A stretch of DNA of 64,000 bases from Aliikangiella sp965214955 (GTDB lineage Bacteria; Pseudomonadota; Gammaproteobacteria; Enterobacterales; Kangiellaceae), in NCBI GenBank assembly GCA_965214955.1, contig CBDCCU010000009.1:930001-994000 (forward strand), given 5' to 3'. Shown piece by piece: positions 8,801 through 17,694 of this stretch. The notes under the pieces are model-generated. The model was not told the DNA's origin, did no database searches, and saw nothing but the letters and a program-made list of their open reading frames with translations. Numbering within the stretch: position 1 is the first letter of the stretch; each line of letters opens with the position of its first letter. Both the position numbers and the translations under genes were made by a program.

Positions 8801-9964
8801 AAAGGCAACATTCAAGGTCGCGCTTATAAGATCTTAAATGGCGCTGTGATTGAAAAAGGCCCTAACAAAGTTAAGAAAGGTACTACAATTTCTGAAGAGT
8901 ATTTACAAGAAATTGGCGCTGAGCAATGGTTAGATATTCAGCTTCGCGACGAAGCACTGCAAACTCAAATTGAAGCATTGGCTAACAATCTTGAAGAGCA
9001 GAAAAAAGAATACGACAAAAAACTTGAGATCAAGCGCGTTAAGATCACCCAAGGTGATGATTTAGCACCAGGTGTTCTTAAAGTGGTTAAAGTATACATG
9101 GCGGTTAAACGTCGTATACAACCAGGTGATAAAATGGCGGGTCGTCACGGAAACAAAGGGGTTATTTCTAACATTGTTCCTGTTGAAGATATGCCATACC
9201 TAGAAAACGGTGAGCCAGTAGATATTGTGCTTAATCCGCTAGGTGTACCGTCTCGTATGAACATTGGTCAAATTCTTGAAACTCACTTAGGTTGGGCGGC
9301 TAAAGGCTTAGGTCGTAAGATTGACGATATGCTAAACGAACAAAAAGACGTGAAAAACACTCGCGAGCTTTTAGGTAAAATTTATAACCACCGTGATGAG
9401 CCAACTGTTGATTTAGATTCATTAACAGATCAAGAAGTGATGACCATGGCAAATAACCTAAGAAAAGGTGTTCCAATGGGAACCCCAGTTTTCGACGGTG
9501 CCAAAGAGTCTGAAATTAAGCACTTGTTAGAGCTTGCCGATCAAGATCGCTCTGGTCAGTCTTGGTTATTTGATGGTCGTACGGGTGATAAATTTGACCG
9601 TCCAGTTACCGTTGGATATATGTACATGCTTAAACTGAATCACTTAGTGGATGACAAAATGCATGCCCGTTCAACTGGCTCTTATAGCTTGGTAACTCAG
9701 CAACCATTAGGCGGTAAAGCGCAGTTTGGTGGTCAGCGATTTGGTGAGATGGAAGTATGGGCACTTGAAGCTTATGGTGCAACTCATACACTGCAAGAAA
9801 TGCTTACCGTTAAGTCGGATGATGTGAATGGTCGTACTCGCATGTACAAAAACATTGTTGATGGTGATCACCGCATGGATCCTGGTATGCCAGAATCCTT
9901 TAATGTATTGGTTAAAGAAATACGCTCGCTTGGTATTAATATCGAGCTTGAGCAAGAAAACTAA
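5894..9964 (+). CDS. rpoB: DNA-directed RNA polymerase subunit beta
   Basis: The beta subunit forms part of the catalytic centre of core RNA polymerase. The 1356-residue length is near the E. coli 1342. The rifampicin pocket reads [20 protein letters not shown] and then [15 protein letters not shown] (about residues 507-545) with all usual drug-contact residues, so no resistance change is visible. [15 protein letters not shown]-type sequence ([19 protein letters not shown]) is near residue 1080 and the C-terminus reads [16 protein letters not shown]-like ([16 protein letters not shown]). A GGAG ribosome binding site precedes the ATG. rpoC follows after 84 bases. Confidence 0.98.
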   Translation: [1356 protein letters not shown]

Positions 9965-10048
9965 TTATATTGCGGCGAGGCTGGCGACATGATGAATGTT
10001 CGTCAGCATTAAACCCTCAGTTTAAATTCACTCCGGGAGGAGAAAAAG

Positions 10049-13000
10049 TTGAAAGATTTATTAAACTTTATCAAACAGCAAAATCAAACTGAAGAATTCG
10101 ATTCAATTCGAATTGGTTTGGCGTCACCAGAGATGATCCGTTCATGGTCTTTCGGTGAAGTAAAAAAGCCTGAAACCATCAACTATCGTACTTTCAAGCC
10201 TGAAAGAGATGGTCTGTTTTGTGCCAAAATTTTTGGTCCAGTAAAAGACTACGAATGTCTTTGTGGTAAATACAAGCGTCTTAAGCATCGCGGTGTAATT
10301 TGTGAAAAATGTGGCGTTGAAGTAGCACTTGCTAAAGTAAGACGTGAGCGCATGGGTCACATTGACCTTGCTTGTCCTGTTGCGCATATTTGGTTCTTAA
10401 AATCATTACCGTCGCGTATTGGTTTGTTAATGGATATGACATTGCGTGATATTGAGCGTGTGCTTTATTTTGAAGCCTTTGTTGTTACCGAGCCAGGTAT
10501 GACAACGCTTGAGCGAGGACAATTATTAAGTGAAGAATCTTACCTTGACGCACTAGAAGAATTTGGCGATGAGTTTGACGCTAAAATGGGTGCAGAAGCG
10601 GTAATGGCTTTGCTTACTCAAATTGATATTGAAGAAGAAGCCAAAGCAATTCGCGAAGAAATTCCGAATACTAATTCAGAAACTAAACTGAAAAAATTTA
10701 CTAAGCGTTTAAAACTGCTCGAAGCTTTCATTGAGTCGGGTAATAAGCCTGAGTGGATGATTATGACAGTGCTTCCTGTTCTTCCACCCGATTTACGTCC
10801 ACTAGTACCACTAGATGGCGGACGTTTTGCGACTTCTGATCTTAACGATTTATATCGCCGCGTGATTAACCGTAATAATCGTTTGAAGCGTTTATTAGAT
10901 CTTAACGCGCCAGACATTATTGTTCGCAACGAAAAACGTATGCTTCAAGAAGCGGTAGACGCATTATTAGATAATGGTCGTCGCGGTCGTGCAATTACTG
11001 GTTCAAACAAGCGTCCATTAAAATCTTTGGCTGATATGATCAAAGGTAAACAAGGTCGTTTCCGTCAAAACCTTCTTGGTAAGCGTGTTGATTACTCGGG
11101 TCGTTCGGTGATTGTTGTTGGTCCAACACTGCGTTTGCATCAGTGCGGCTTGCCGAAGAAAATGGCACTTGAGTTATTCAAGCCGTTTATTTTTGGCAAA
11201 TTAGAACTACGCGGTTTAGCCACCACGATTAAAGCGGCTAAGAAAATGGTTGAACGTGAAGAGCCAGTGGTTTGGGATATTCTTGAAGAAGTTATCCGCG
11301 AACATCCAGTGCTTTTAAATCGTGCACCAACGCTGCATAGATTAGGTATTCAAGCTTTTGAACCTGTATTAATTGAAGGTAAAGCTATTCAATTACACCC
11401 ATTAGTTTGTGCGGCGTACAACGCTGACTTCGACGGTGACCAAATGGCGGTTCATGTTCCATTAACTATCGAAGCGCAGCTTGAGTCTCGCTCGTTAATG
11501 ATGGCAACGAATAACGTTTTATCACCAGCCAGTGGTGAGCCGATTATTGTTCCAACCCAAGATGTTGTACTGGGCTTATATTACTTAACCCGCGAAAAAG
11601 TGAATGACCTAGGCGAAGGCATGGTTTTTGCCAACACTGCCGAAGCTTTAAAAGCTTACCGTACGGGTAAAGCAGCGCTTCACGCGAAAGTTAAAGTTCG
11701 TATGACCGAAACGGTTATTGACGATGAAGGTGAATCAACAACTAATTCATCCATTGTGGAAACCACAATTGGTCGTGCCTTGTTATTTGAAATTGTGCCA
11801 AAAGGTTTACCGTTCAAATTAATTAACACCAAAATGACGAAAAAAGCGATTGGTCAATTAGTTAACCACGCCTACCGCCGTTTAGGTTTAAAAGACACGG
11901 TAATTTTTGCCGATCAGTTAATGTACACCGGTTTTAACTATGCCACCCTTTCTGGCTCGTCTGTTGGTATCGACGATATGGTTATTCCTGATGAAAAGAA
12001 AACCATTATTGATTCTGCCGAGCAAGAAGTTCGTGAAATTGAAGATCAATTTAACTCAGGTCTTGTCACTCAAGGTGAGCGTTACAACAAAGTGGTTGAT
12101 ATTTGGTCACACACTAACGAGCAAGTGGCTAAAGCCATGATGGATAACTTAAGCTTTGAGCAGGTAACTGATGCCAAAGGCGAAAAAGTTAAGCAAGAGT
12201 CGTTCAACTCAATTTATATGATGGCTGACTCGGGTGCTCGTGGTAGTGCGGCGCAAATTCGTCAGTTAGCGGGTATGCGTGGCTTAATGGCAAAACCCGA
12301 TGGCTCTATTATTGAAAGCCCAATCAAGGCGAACTTCCGTGAAGGATTGAGCGTACTTGAATACTTTATTTCAACCCATGGTGCGCGTAAAGGTTTGGCC
12401 GATACGGCACTTAAAACTGCTAACTCGGGTTACCTAACGCGTCGATTAGTGGATGTTGCGCAAGATTTAGTTATCACCGAAGAAGATTGTGGAACCGAAC
12501 GCGGCTTAACCATGACTCCGCTTATTGAAGGTGGTGATGTTGTTGAACCATTACGCGAGCGTGTATTAGGTCGTGTTAATGCCGAGCATATTTACAAGCC
12601 TGGAACGGATGAAGTACTTTGTGAAGCAGGTACGTTGCTTGATGAGAAATGGGTAGAAACCCTTGAAGAAAACAGTGTAGACCAAGTGGTAGTACGTTCT
12701 GTAATTACTTGTGATACGCGCAATGGTGTTTGTTCACAGTGTTATGGTCGCGACCTAGCACGTGGTCATAGAGTAAACATTGGTGAAGCCATTGGTGTTA
12801 TTGCTGCTCAGTCAATTGGTGAGCCGGGTACACAGCTAACCATGCGTACATTCCATATTGGTGGTGCGGCATCTCGTCAAAGTGCTGAAAATAACGTTCA
12901 AATTAAGAACAGCGGTACACTTAAGTTACATAACGCTAAATATGTAACTCGCGATGATAAAAAACTAGTTATTGTGTCTCGTTCAACCGAGCTAACATTG

Positions 13001-14272
13001 CTAGATGAATTTGGTCGTGAGCGTGAGCGTTATAAAGTGCCTTACGGTTCGGTATTAGAGCTTAACGATGGTGCTAAAGTAAACGGCGGCGATATTGTTG
13101 CTAACTGGGACCCACATACTCACCCAATTATTACCGAAATTGCAGGTACGATTAAGCTAGTTGACGTTGTAGAAGGCGTTAACATGACTCGTCAAACTGA
13201 TGAGTTAACCGGTTTAAGCTCGCTAGTTATCACTGAGTCTAAGCGTTCTGGTACTAAAGCCAATGAAATGCGTCCAATGATTAAATTATTTGACGCAAAA
13301 GGCGAAGAGCTAATGATCCCTGGTACAACCATGCCAGCGCAATATGTTCTTCCAGTGAATGCCATTGTAAGCATTGAAGATGGCAGTGATGTTGGTGTGG
13401 GTACTGCGATTGCTCGTATTCCTCAAGAAGGTTCAAAAACGGGTGATATTACCGGTGGTTTACCGCGAGTTGCTGACTTATTTGAAGCACGTAAGCCTAA
13501 AGAGCCAGCTATTCTTGCTGAAATTTCAGGTACGGTTAGCTTTGGTAAAGAAACCAAAGGTAAACGCCGCTTAGTGATTACTCCACCAGAAGGTGATGCC
13601 TACGAAGAATTGATCCACAAATGGCGTCAATTTAACGTGTTTGAAGGTGAAAAAGTAGAAAAAGGTGAGGTGGTATCTGATGGTGCCGATAATCCACATG
13701 ACATCTTACGCCTAAAAGGGGTAAGCGCCTTAGCTAACTATGTCACCAACGAAGTACAAGATGTTTACCGCTTACAAGGGGTAAAAATTAACGATAAGCA
13801 CATCGAATGTATTGTTCGTCAAATGTTGCGTAAAGTTAATATTTCTAACCCGGGTGACAGTAAGTTACTCAAAGGCGAGCAAATGGAGTATGTGCGTGTT
13901 CTTGAAGCTAACGATAAGTTAGCGGCAGAAGAAAAAGACTTAGTTCAATTTGATCGCGTATTAATGGGTATTACTAAAGCTTCATTGGCGACCGAGTCAT
14001 TTGTTTCTGCGGCATCGTTCCAAGAAACGACTCGTGTACTCACCGAAGCTGCGGTTAGCGGTAAGAAAGATCACTTAGCAGGATTAAAAGAAAACGTTAT
14101 TGTTGGACGTTTAATCCCTGCGGGTACAGGTTTAACTTATCACGAAGAACGCCGCAAGCGTTTAGCGGGTGAGTTCGACTTTGATGTTGAAGAGACTGTT
14201 TCAGCAGAAGATGCTGAAAAAGCGCTCAGCGACGCACTCAGCTCTACCGATTTAGAAGGTGGAGACGAGTAA
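10049..14272 (+). CDS. rpoC: DNA-directed RNA polymerase subunit beta'
   Basis: Beta' carries the catalytic magnesium site. The protein is 1407 residues, the same as E. coli. An N-terminal zinc site CLCGKYKRLKHRGVICEKCG is near residues 70-89, the catalytic NADFDGDQMAVH is near 458-469, and a second zinc cluster CDTRNGVCSQCYGRD lies in the C-terminal half. The start is a TTG at 10049 (reading as KDLLNF after the initiator), with GGGAGGAG just upstream; this position corresponds to the GTG start of E. coli rpoC. No ATG fits the family N-terminus. Confidence 0.97.
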   Translation: MKDLLNFIKQQNQTEEFDSIRIGLASPEMIRSWSFGEVKKPETINYRTFKPERDGLFCAKIFGPVKDYECLCGKYKRLKHRGVICEKCGVEVALAKVRRERMGHIDLACPVAHIWFLKSLPSRIGLLMDMTLRDIERVLYFEAFVVTEPGMTTLERGQLLSEESYLDALEEFGDEFDAKMGAEAVMALLTQIDIEEEAKAIREEIPNTNSETKLKKFTKRLKLLEAFIESGNKPEWMIMTVLPVLPPDLRPLVPLDGGRFATSDLNDLYRRVINRNNRLKRLLDLNAPDIIVRNEKRMLQEAVDALLDNGRRGRAITGSNKRPLKSLADMIKGKQGRFRQNLLGKRVDYSGRSVIVVGPTLRLHQCGLPKKMALELFKPFIFGKLELRGLATTIKAAKKMVEREEPVVWDILEEVIREHPVLLNRAPTLHRLGIQAFEPVLIEGKAIQLHPLVCAAYNADFDGDQMAVHVPLTIEAQLESRSLMMATNNVLSPASGEPIIVPTQDVVLGLYYLTREKVNDLGEGMVFANTAEALKAYRTGKAALHAKVKVRMTETVIDDEGESTTNSSIVETTIGRALLFEIVPKGLPFKLINTKMTKKAIGQLVNHAYRRLGLKDTVIFADQLMYTGFNYATLSGSSVGIDDMVIPDEKKTIIDSAEQEVREIEDQFNSGLVTQGERYNKVVDIWSHTNEQVAKAMMDNLSFEQVTDAKGEKVKQESFNSIYMMADSGARGSAAQIRQLAGMRGLMAKPDGSIIESPIKANFREGLSVLEYFISTHGARKGLADTALKTANSGYLTRRLVDVAQDLVITEEDCGTERGLTMTPLIEGGDVVEPLRERVLGRVNAEHIYKPGTDEVLCEAGTLLDEKWVETLEENSVDQVVVRSVITCDTRNGVCSQCYGRDLARGHRVNIGEAIGVIAAQSIGEPGTQLTMRTFHIGGAASRQSAENNVQIKNSGTLKLHNAKYVTRDDKKLVIVSRSTELTLLDEFGRERERYKVPYGSVLELNDGAKVNGGDIVANWDPHTHPIITEIAGTIKLVDVVEGVNMTRQTDELTGLSSLVITESKRSGTKANEMRPMIKLFDAKGEELMIPGTTMPAQYVLPVNAIVSIEDGSDVGVGTAIARIPQEGSKTGDITGGLPRVADLFEARKPKEPAILAEISGTVSFGKETKGKRRLVITPPEGDAYEELIHKWRQFNVFEGEKVEKGEVVSDGADNPHDILRLKGVSALANYVTNEVQDVYRLQGVKINDKHIECIVRQMLRKVNISNPGDSKLLKGEQMEYVRVLEANDKLAAEEKDLVQFDRVLMGITKASLATESFVSAASFQETTRVLTEAAVSGKKDHLAGLKENVIVGRLIPAGTGLTYHEERRKRLAGEFDFDVEETVSAEDAEKALSDALSSTDLEGGDE

Positions 14273-14280
14273 TCAAAACT

Positions 14281-14332
14281 TGACCATAAGTGATATTGTT
14301 TGATCACTTTTTGAACAAACTGCTTATGGTCA
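14281..14332 (+). terminator. Nested inverted repeats after rpoC
   Basis: TGACCATAAG (14281-14290) pairs exactly with CTTATGGTCA (14323-14332), and inside it AGTGAT pairs with ATCACT (14289-14294 and 14303-14308). No T-tract follows, so it may be a factor-dependent end or an mRNA-protecting stem. It ends three bases before the -35 box of the next promoter. Confidence 0.5.
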
Positions 14333-14334
14333 TC

Positions 14335-14363
14335 TTGACATCTTAACTAACCACAATTACAAT
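14335..14363 (+). promoter_or_regulatory. Near-consensus sigma70 promoter of the str operon
   Basis: TTGACA (14335-14340), exactly 17 bases, then TACAAT (14358-14363). Transcription would start near 14370, about 77 bases before rpsL, which makes rpsL-rpsG-fusA-tuf a separate strong transcription unit from rpoBC. Confidence 0.85.
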
Positions 14364-14446
14364 GCCGCTCCCTTAAATGGCTAGCGGTATTTTAGTCTAG
14401 GTTATTTAAGGTATTTTTATTATTTATGCTGGAGTTATTGTAAACA

Positions 14447-14818
14447 ATGTCAACTATTAATCAGTTGGTACGTAAGCCTCGTAAAAAGGTGGTTCAAAAG
14501 AGTAACGTACCTGCGCTTGAAGCTAACCCGCAAAAGCGTGGCGTTTGTACTCGTGTTTACACTACCACTCCTAAAAAGCCAAACTCAGCACTTCGTAAAG
14601 TTGCTCGTGTTCGTTTAACTAACGGCTTCGAAGTAACATCTTACATTGGTGGTGAGGGTCACAACCTGCAAGAGCATAGCGTTGTAATGATCCGCGGTGG
14701 TCGTGTTAAAGACTTACCGGGTGTTCGTTATCACTGTGTTCGTGGAAACCTTGACTTGGCTGGAGTGAAAGATCGTAAACAAGGCCGCTCTAAGTACGGT
14801 GCAAAACGACCAAAGTAA
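14447..14818 (+). CDS. rpsL: 30S ribosomal protein S12
   Basis: S12 lies at the decoding centre and controls accuracy. The 123-residue protein has the universally conserved TTPKKPNSALRKVARVRL stretch (about residues 40-57) and the PGVRYHCVRG loop (about 90-99). The lysines at the sites where streptomycin-resistance changes occur are wild type. A GGAG ribosome binding site precedes the ATG. It is the first gene of the str operon behind the promoter at 14335. Confidence 0.97.
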   Translation: MSTINQLVRKPRKKVVQKSNVPALEANPQKRGVCTRVYTTTPKKPNSALRKVARVRLTNGFEVTSYIGGEGHNLQEHSVVMIRGGRVKDLPGVRYHCVRGNLDLAGVKDRKQGRSKYGAKRPK

Positions 14819-15029
14819 GTTAACTTACTTTATGAGTAAGCCGAATTAGTCACAAGTTCTTGTGAATTAATTCAAAATGACATTTAGCTAAAACAACAGT
14901 TTATTCCCTTTCTCGCAAGGAGATTGGGATTAATACTGAGCTAAATGAGACAGACATCCCTTTAGTGATGTGAGTAAGGTCCGGGCTCAAGTTCTGGATA
15001 AACCTGAAGATACACATAGGAAATTTATT
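14819..15029 (+). other. rpsL-rpsG intercistronic region
   Basis: The 211-base gap contains hairpins such as TCACAAG/CTTGTGA (14850-14865). In E. coli this interval binds S7 and represses translation of the downstream genes. An open frame upstream of the rpsG ATG from about 14970 reads through but does not resemble S7. S7 control here is inferred from position. Confidence 0.4.
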
Positions 15030-15503
15030 ATGCCTAGAAGACGCGTAGTCGCCAAACGTGAGATCCTGCCAGATCCTAAGTTTGGAAGTGAACTATTAGC
15101 AAAATTCATCAACGTACTTATGGTTGATGGTAAGAAATCTGTTGCAGAGTCAATCGTTTATAGCGCTTTGGATATTATCAAAGAAAAGAAAAGCGTTGAT
15201 GATGCATTACCAATTTTTGAAGAAGGCTTAGACAAAATTAAGCCATTAGTAGAAGTTAAGTCACGTCGTGTGGGTGGTTCTACTTATCAAGTTCCCGTTG
15301 AAGTTCGCCCTTCACGTCAAACAGCCTTAGCAATGCGCTGGTTAGTTGACGGTTCACGTAAGCGTGGCGAAAAGTCAATGGACGCAAGATTGGCAGGTGA
15401 ATTACTAGACGCTATCGAGAACCGTGGTTCTTGTGTTAAGAAGCGTGAAGATGTTCACCGTATGGCTGAAGCGAACAGAGCATTTGCTCACTATCGCTGG
15501 TAA
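15030..15503 (+). CDS. rpsG: 30S ribosomal protein S7
   Basis: S7 starts assembly of the 30S head and contacts E-site tRNA. Starting at the ATG at 15030 gives 157 residues beginning MPRRRVVAKREILPDPKFGS, the normal family start; the in-frame extension to 14970 has no family similarity. The motif KSRRVGGSTYQVPVEVRPSR is near residues 75-95. It is second in the str operon. Confidence 0.96.
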   Translation: MPRRRVVAKREILPDPKFGSELLAKFINVLMVDGKKSVAESIVYSALDIIKEKKSVDDALPIFEEGLDKIKPLVEVKSRRVGGSTYQVPVEVRPSRQTALAMRWLVDGSRKRGEKSMDARLAGELLDAIENRGSCVKKREDVHRMAEANRAFAHYRW

Positions 15504-15557
15504 GCCTTTGTTAGCCAATTTTTGCTAGCAAATTATATTGAGAGGTTTTGGAAAATA

Positions 15558-17645
15558 ATGGCACGTACTACTCCAATTAATCTTTATCGCAATATCGGTA
15601 TTGTTGCGCACGTTGATGCGGGTAAAACCACAACAACAGAGCGTGTGCTTTTTTATACGGGTTTGTCTCATAAGATTGGTGAAGTTCATGATGGCGCAGC
15701 TACCATGGATTGGATGGAGCAAGAACAAGAGCGTGGCATTACCATTACCTCTGCTGCAACCACAACTTTTTGGCGTGGTATGCAGGGGCAATACGATAAT
15801 CACCGCATTAATATCATCGACACACCCGGACACGTTGACTTCACCATTGAAGTAGAGCGTTCGTTGCGAGTGCTTGATGGTGCGGTGGTTGTTTTTTGTG
15901 GTGCTTCGGGTGTTGAGCCACAATCAGAAACCGTATGGCGACAAGCCAATAAATACCATGTTCCAAGAATGGTGTTTGTGAATAAAATGGATAGAGCTGG
16001 TGCCGATTTTGTTCGCGTGATTGAACAAATCGAAAAGCGTTTAGGATCTAATCCTGTGCCCATTCAATTACCGATTGGTGCCGAAGAAGAATTTGAAGGG
16101 GTGGTTGATCTCATTAAGATGAAAGCCATCCATTGGAATGAAGCCGACCGAGGCATGACCTTTGAGTACGGTGATATTCCCGCTAATATGCAAGCTGAAT
16201 GTGAAAGCTGGCGTGAAAAAATGGTTGAAGCTGCCGCCGAAGCCAATGAAGATTTAATGGATAAATACCTCGAAGAAGGGGATTTATCCGAAGAAAATAT
16301 TCGTGCAGGTTTGCGTAGCCGCACATTATCAAATGAAATTGTAGTGGCCACATGCGGAAGCGCCTTTAAAAACAAAGGTGTTCAAGCGGTGCTTGATGCA
16401 GTGATTGATTTTATGCCATCTCCCATTGATGTACCGCCAATTACTGGTGTACTTGAAGATGGCGAAACCGAAGATAGCAGACCGTCGGATGATAAAGCGC
16501 CGTTTTCAGCATTAGCGTTTAAAATTGCAACCGACCCATTTGTGGGCTCTTTAACTTTCTTTAGAGTATATTCTGGGGTGCTAAAAACAGGCGACCAAAT
16601 TTATAACTCGGTGAAAGGCAAAAAAGAGCGCGTTGGTCGAATTGTGCAAATGCACTCTAATTCGCGCGAAGAAGTAAAAGAAGTTTACGCAGGTGACATT
16701 GCCGCCATGATTGGGGTAAAAGAGGTTACCACTGGTGATACCTTCTGCGATTCGCAAAAGAAAATTATCCTTGAGCGCATGGAATTTCCCGAGCCAGTGA
16801 TTTCGATTGCGGTTGAGCCAAAAACCAAAGCCGACCAAGAAAAAATGGCAATGGCACTGGGCAAACTTGCCCAAGAAGATCCTTCATTTCGGGTTGAAAC
16901 TAACGAAGAATCTGGGCAAACCATTATTTCGGGCATGGGTGAGCTGCATTTAGATATTATTGTCGATCGCATGAAGCGGGAATTTAAAGTTGACGCTAAT
17001 ATTGGTAAACCGCAAGTGGCTTATCGCGAAACCATTCGCAAAAAAGTAGAAGCCGAAGGCAAGTTTGTTCGTCAGTCGGGCGGAAAAGGGCAATATGGTC
17101 ATGTTTGGCTGCGCATTGAACCTCTCGAAGAGGGCGCTGGCTTTGAGTTTGTAAATGAAATTGTTGGCGGTATTGTACCCAAAGAGTTTATTCCAGCGGT
17201 TGGCATAGGCGCAGAAGAAGCCACTCAACAAGGCGTTTTTTCGGGCTATCCAATGGTTGATGTTAAAGTGACATTATATGACGGTTCATTCCATGATGTT
17301 GACTCTAACGAAATGGCGTTTAGAATAGCCGCTTCAATGGGCTTTAGAAAAGGTGCATTAGAAGCAAATCCTGTTCTATTAGAGCCAATAATGAGTGTTG
17401 AAGTTGTAACACCAGAAGATTACATGGGCGATGTAATGGGTGATTTAAATCGTCGCCGTGGCATGGTTCAAGGTATGGATGACAACCCAACGGGTAAAGT
17501 GATCCGTGCCGAAGTTCCTTTGGGTGAAATGTTCGGTTATGCAACCGATCTGCGAAGTGCCACCCAAGGGCGTGCAAGCTACTCTATGGAGTTTGCAAAA
17601 TATTTGGAAGCGCCAGCCAGCGTAACCGAAGCACTAACTTATTAA
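15558..17645 (+). CDS. fusA: Elongation factor G
   Basis: EF-G is the GTPase that drives translocation. From the ATG at 15558 (MARTTPINLYRNIGIVAHVD) the protein has 695 residues, near the usual 700; a longer reading from 15522 adds a non-family extension. The GTPase motifs AHVDAGKTT (about residues 17-25), DTPGHVDF and NKMDRAG are visible, and RGITI marks switch I. Domain IV carries the GGKGQYGHVWLRIEP stretch. It lies in the str operon 49 bases before the second tuf gene. Confidence 0.97.
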   Translation: MARTTPINLYRNIGIVAHVDAGKTTTTERVLFYTGLSHKIGEVHDGAATMDWMEQEQERGITITSAATTTFWRGMQGQYDNHRINIIDTPGHVDFTIEVERSLRVLDGAVVVFCGASGVEPQSETVWRQANKYHVPRMVFVNKMDRAGADFVRVIEQIEKRLGSNPVPIQLPIGAEEEFEGVVDLIKMKAIHWNEADRGMTFEYGDIPANMQAECESWREKMVEAAAEANEDLMDKYLEEGDLSEENIRAGLRSRTLSNEIVVATCGSAFKNKGVQAVLDAVIDFMPSPIDVPPITGVLEDGETEDSRPSDDKAPFSALAFKIATDPFVGSLTFFRVYSGVLKTGDQIYNSVKGKKERVGRIVQMHSNSREEVKEVYAGDIAAMIGVKEVTTGDTFCDSQKKIILERMEFPEPVISIAVEPKTKADQEKMAMALGKLAQEDPSFRVETNEESGQTIISGMGELHLDIIVDRMKREFKVDANIGKPQVAYRETIRKKVEAEGKFVRQSGGKGQYGHVWLRIEPLEEGAGFEFVNEIVGGIVPKEFIPAVGIGAEEATQQGVFSGYPMVDVKVTLYDGSFHDVDSNEMAFRIAASMGFRKGALEANPVLLEPIMSVEVVTPEDYMGDVMGDLNRRRGMVQGMDDNPTGKVIRAEVPLGEMFGYATDLRSATQGRASYSMEFAKYLEAPASVTEALTY

Positions 17646-17694
17646 GCAGTTTTATTTTTTAATTTAATTAAATTACAACGTGAGGAAATAGGTA

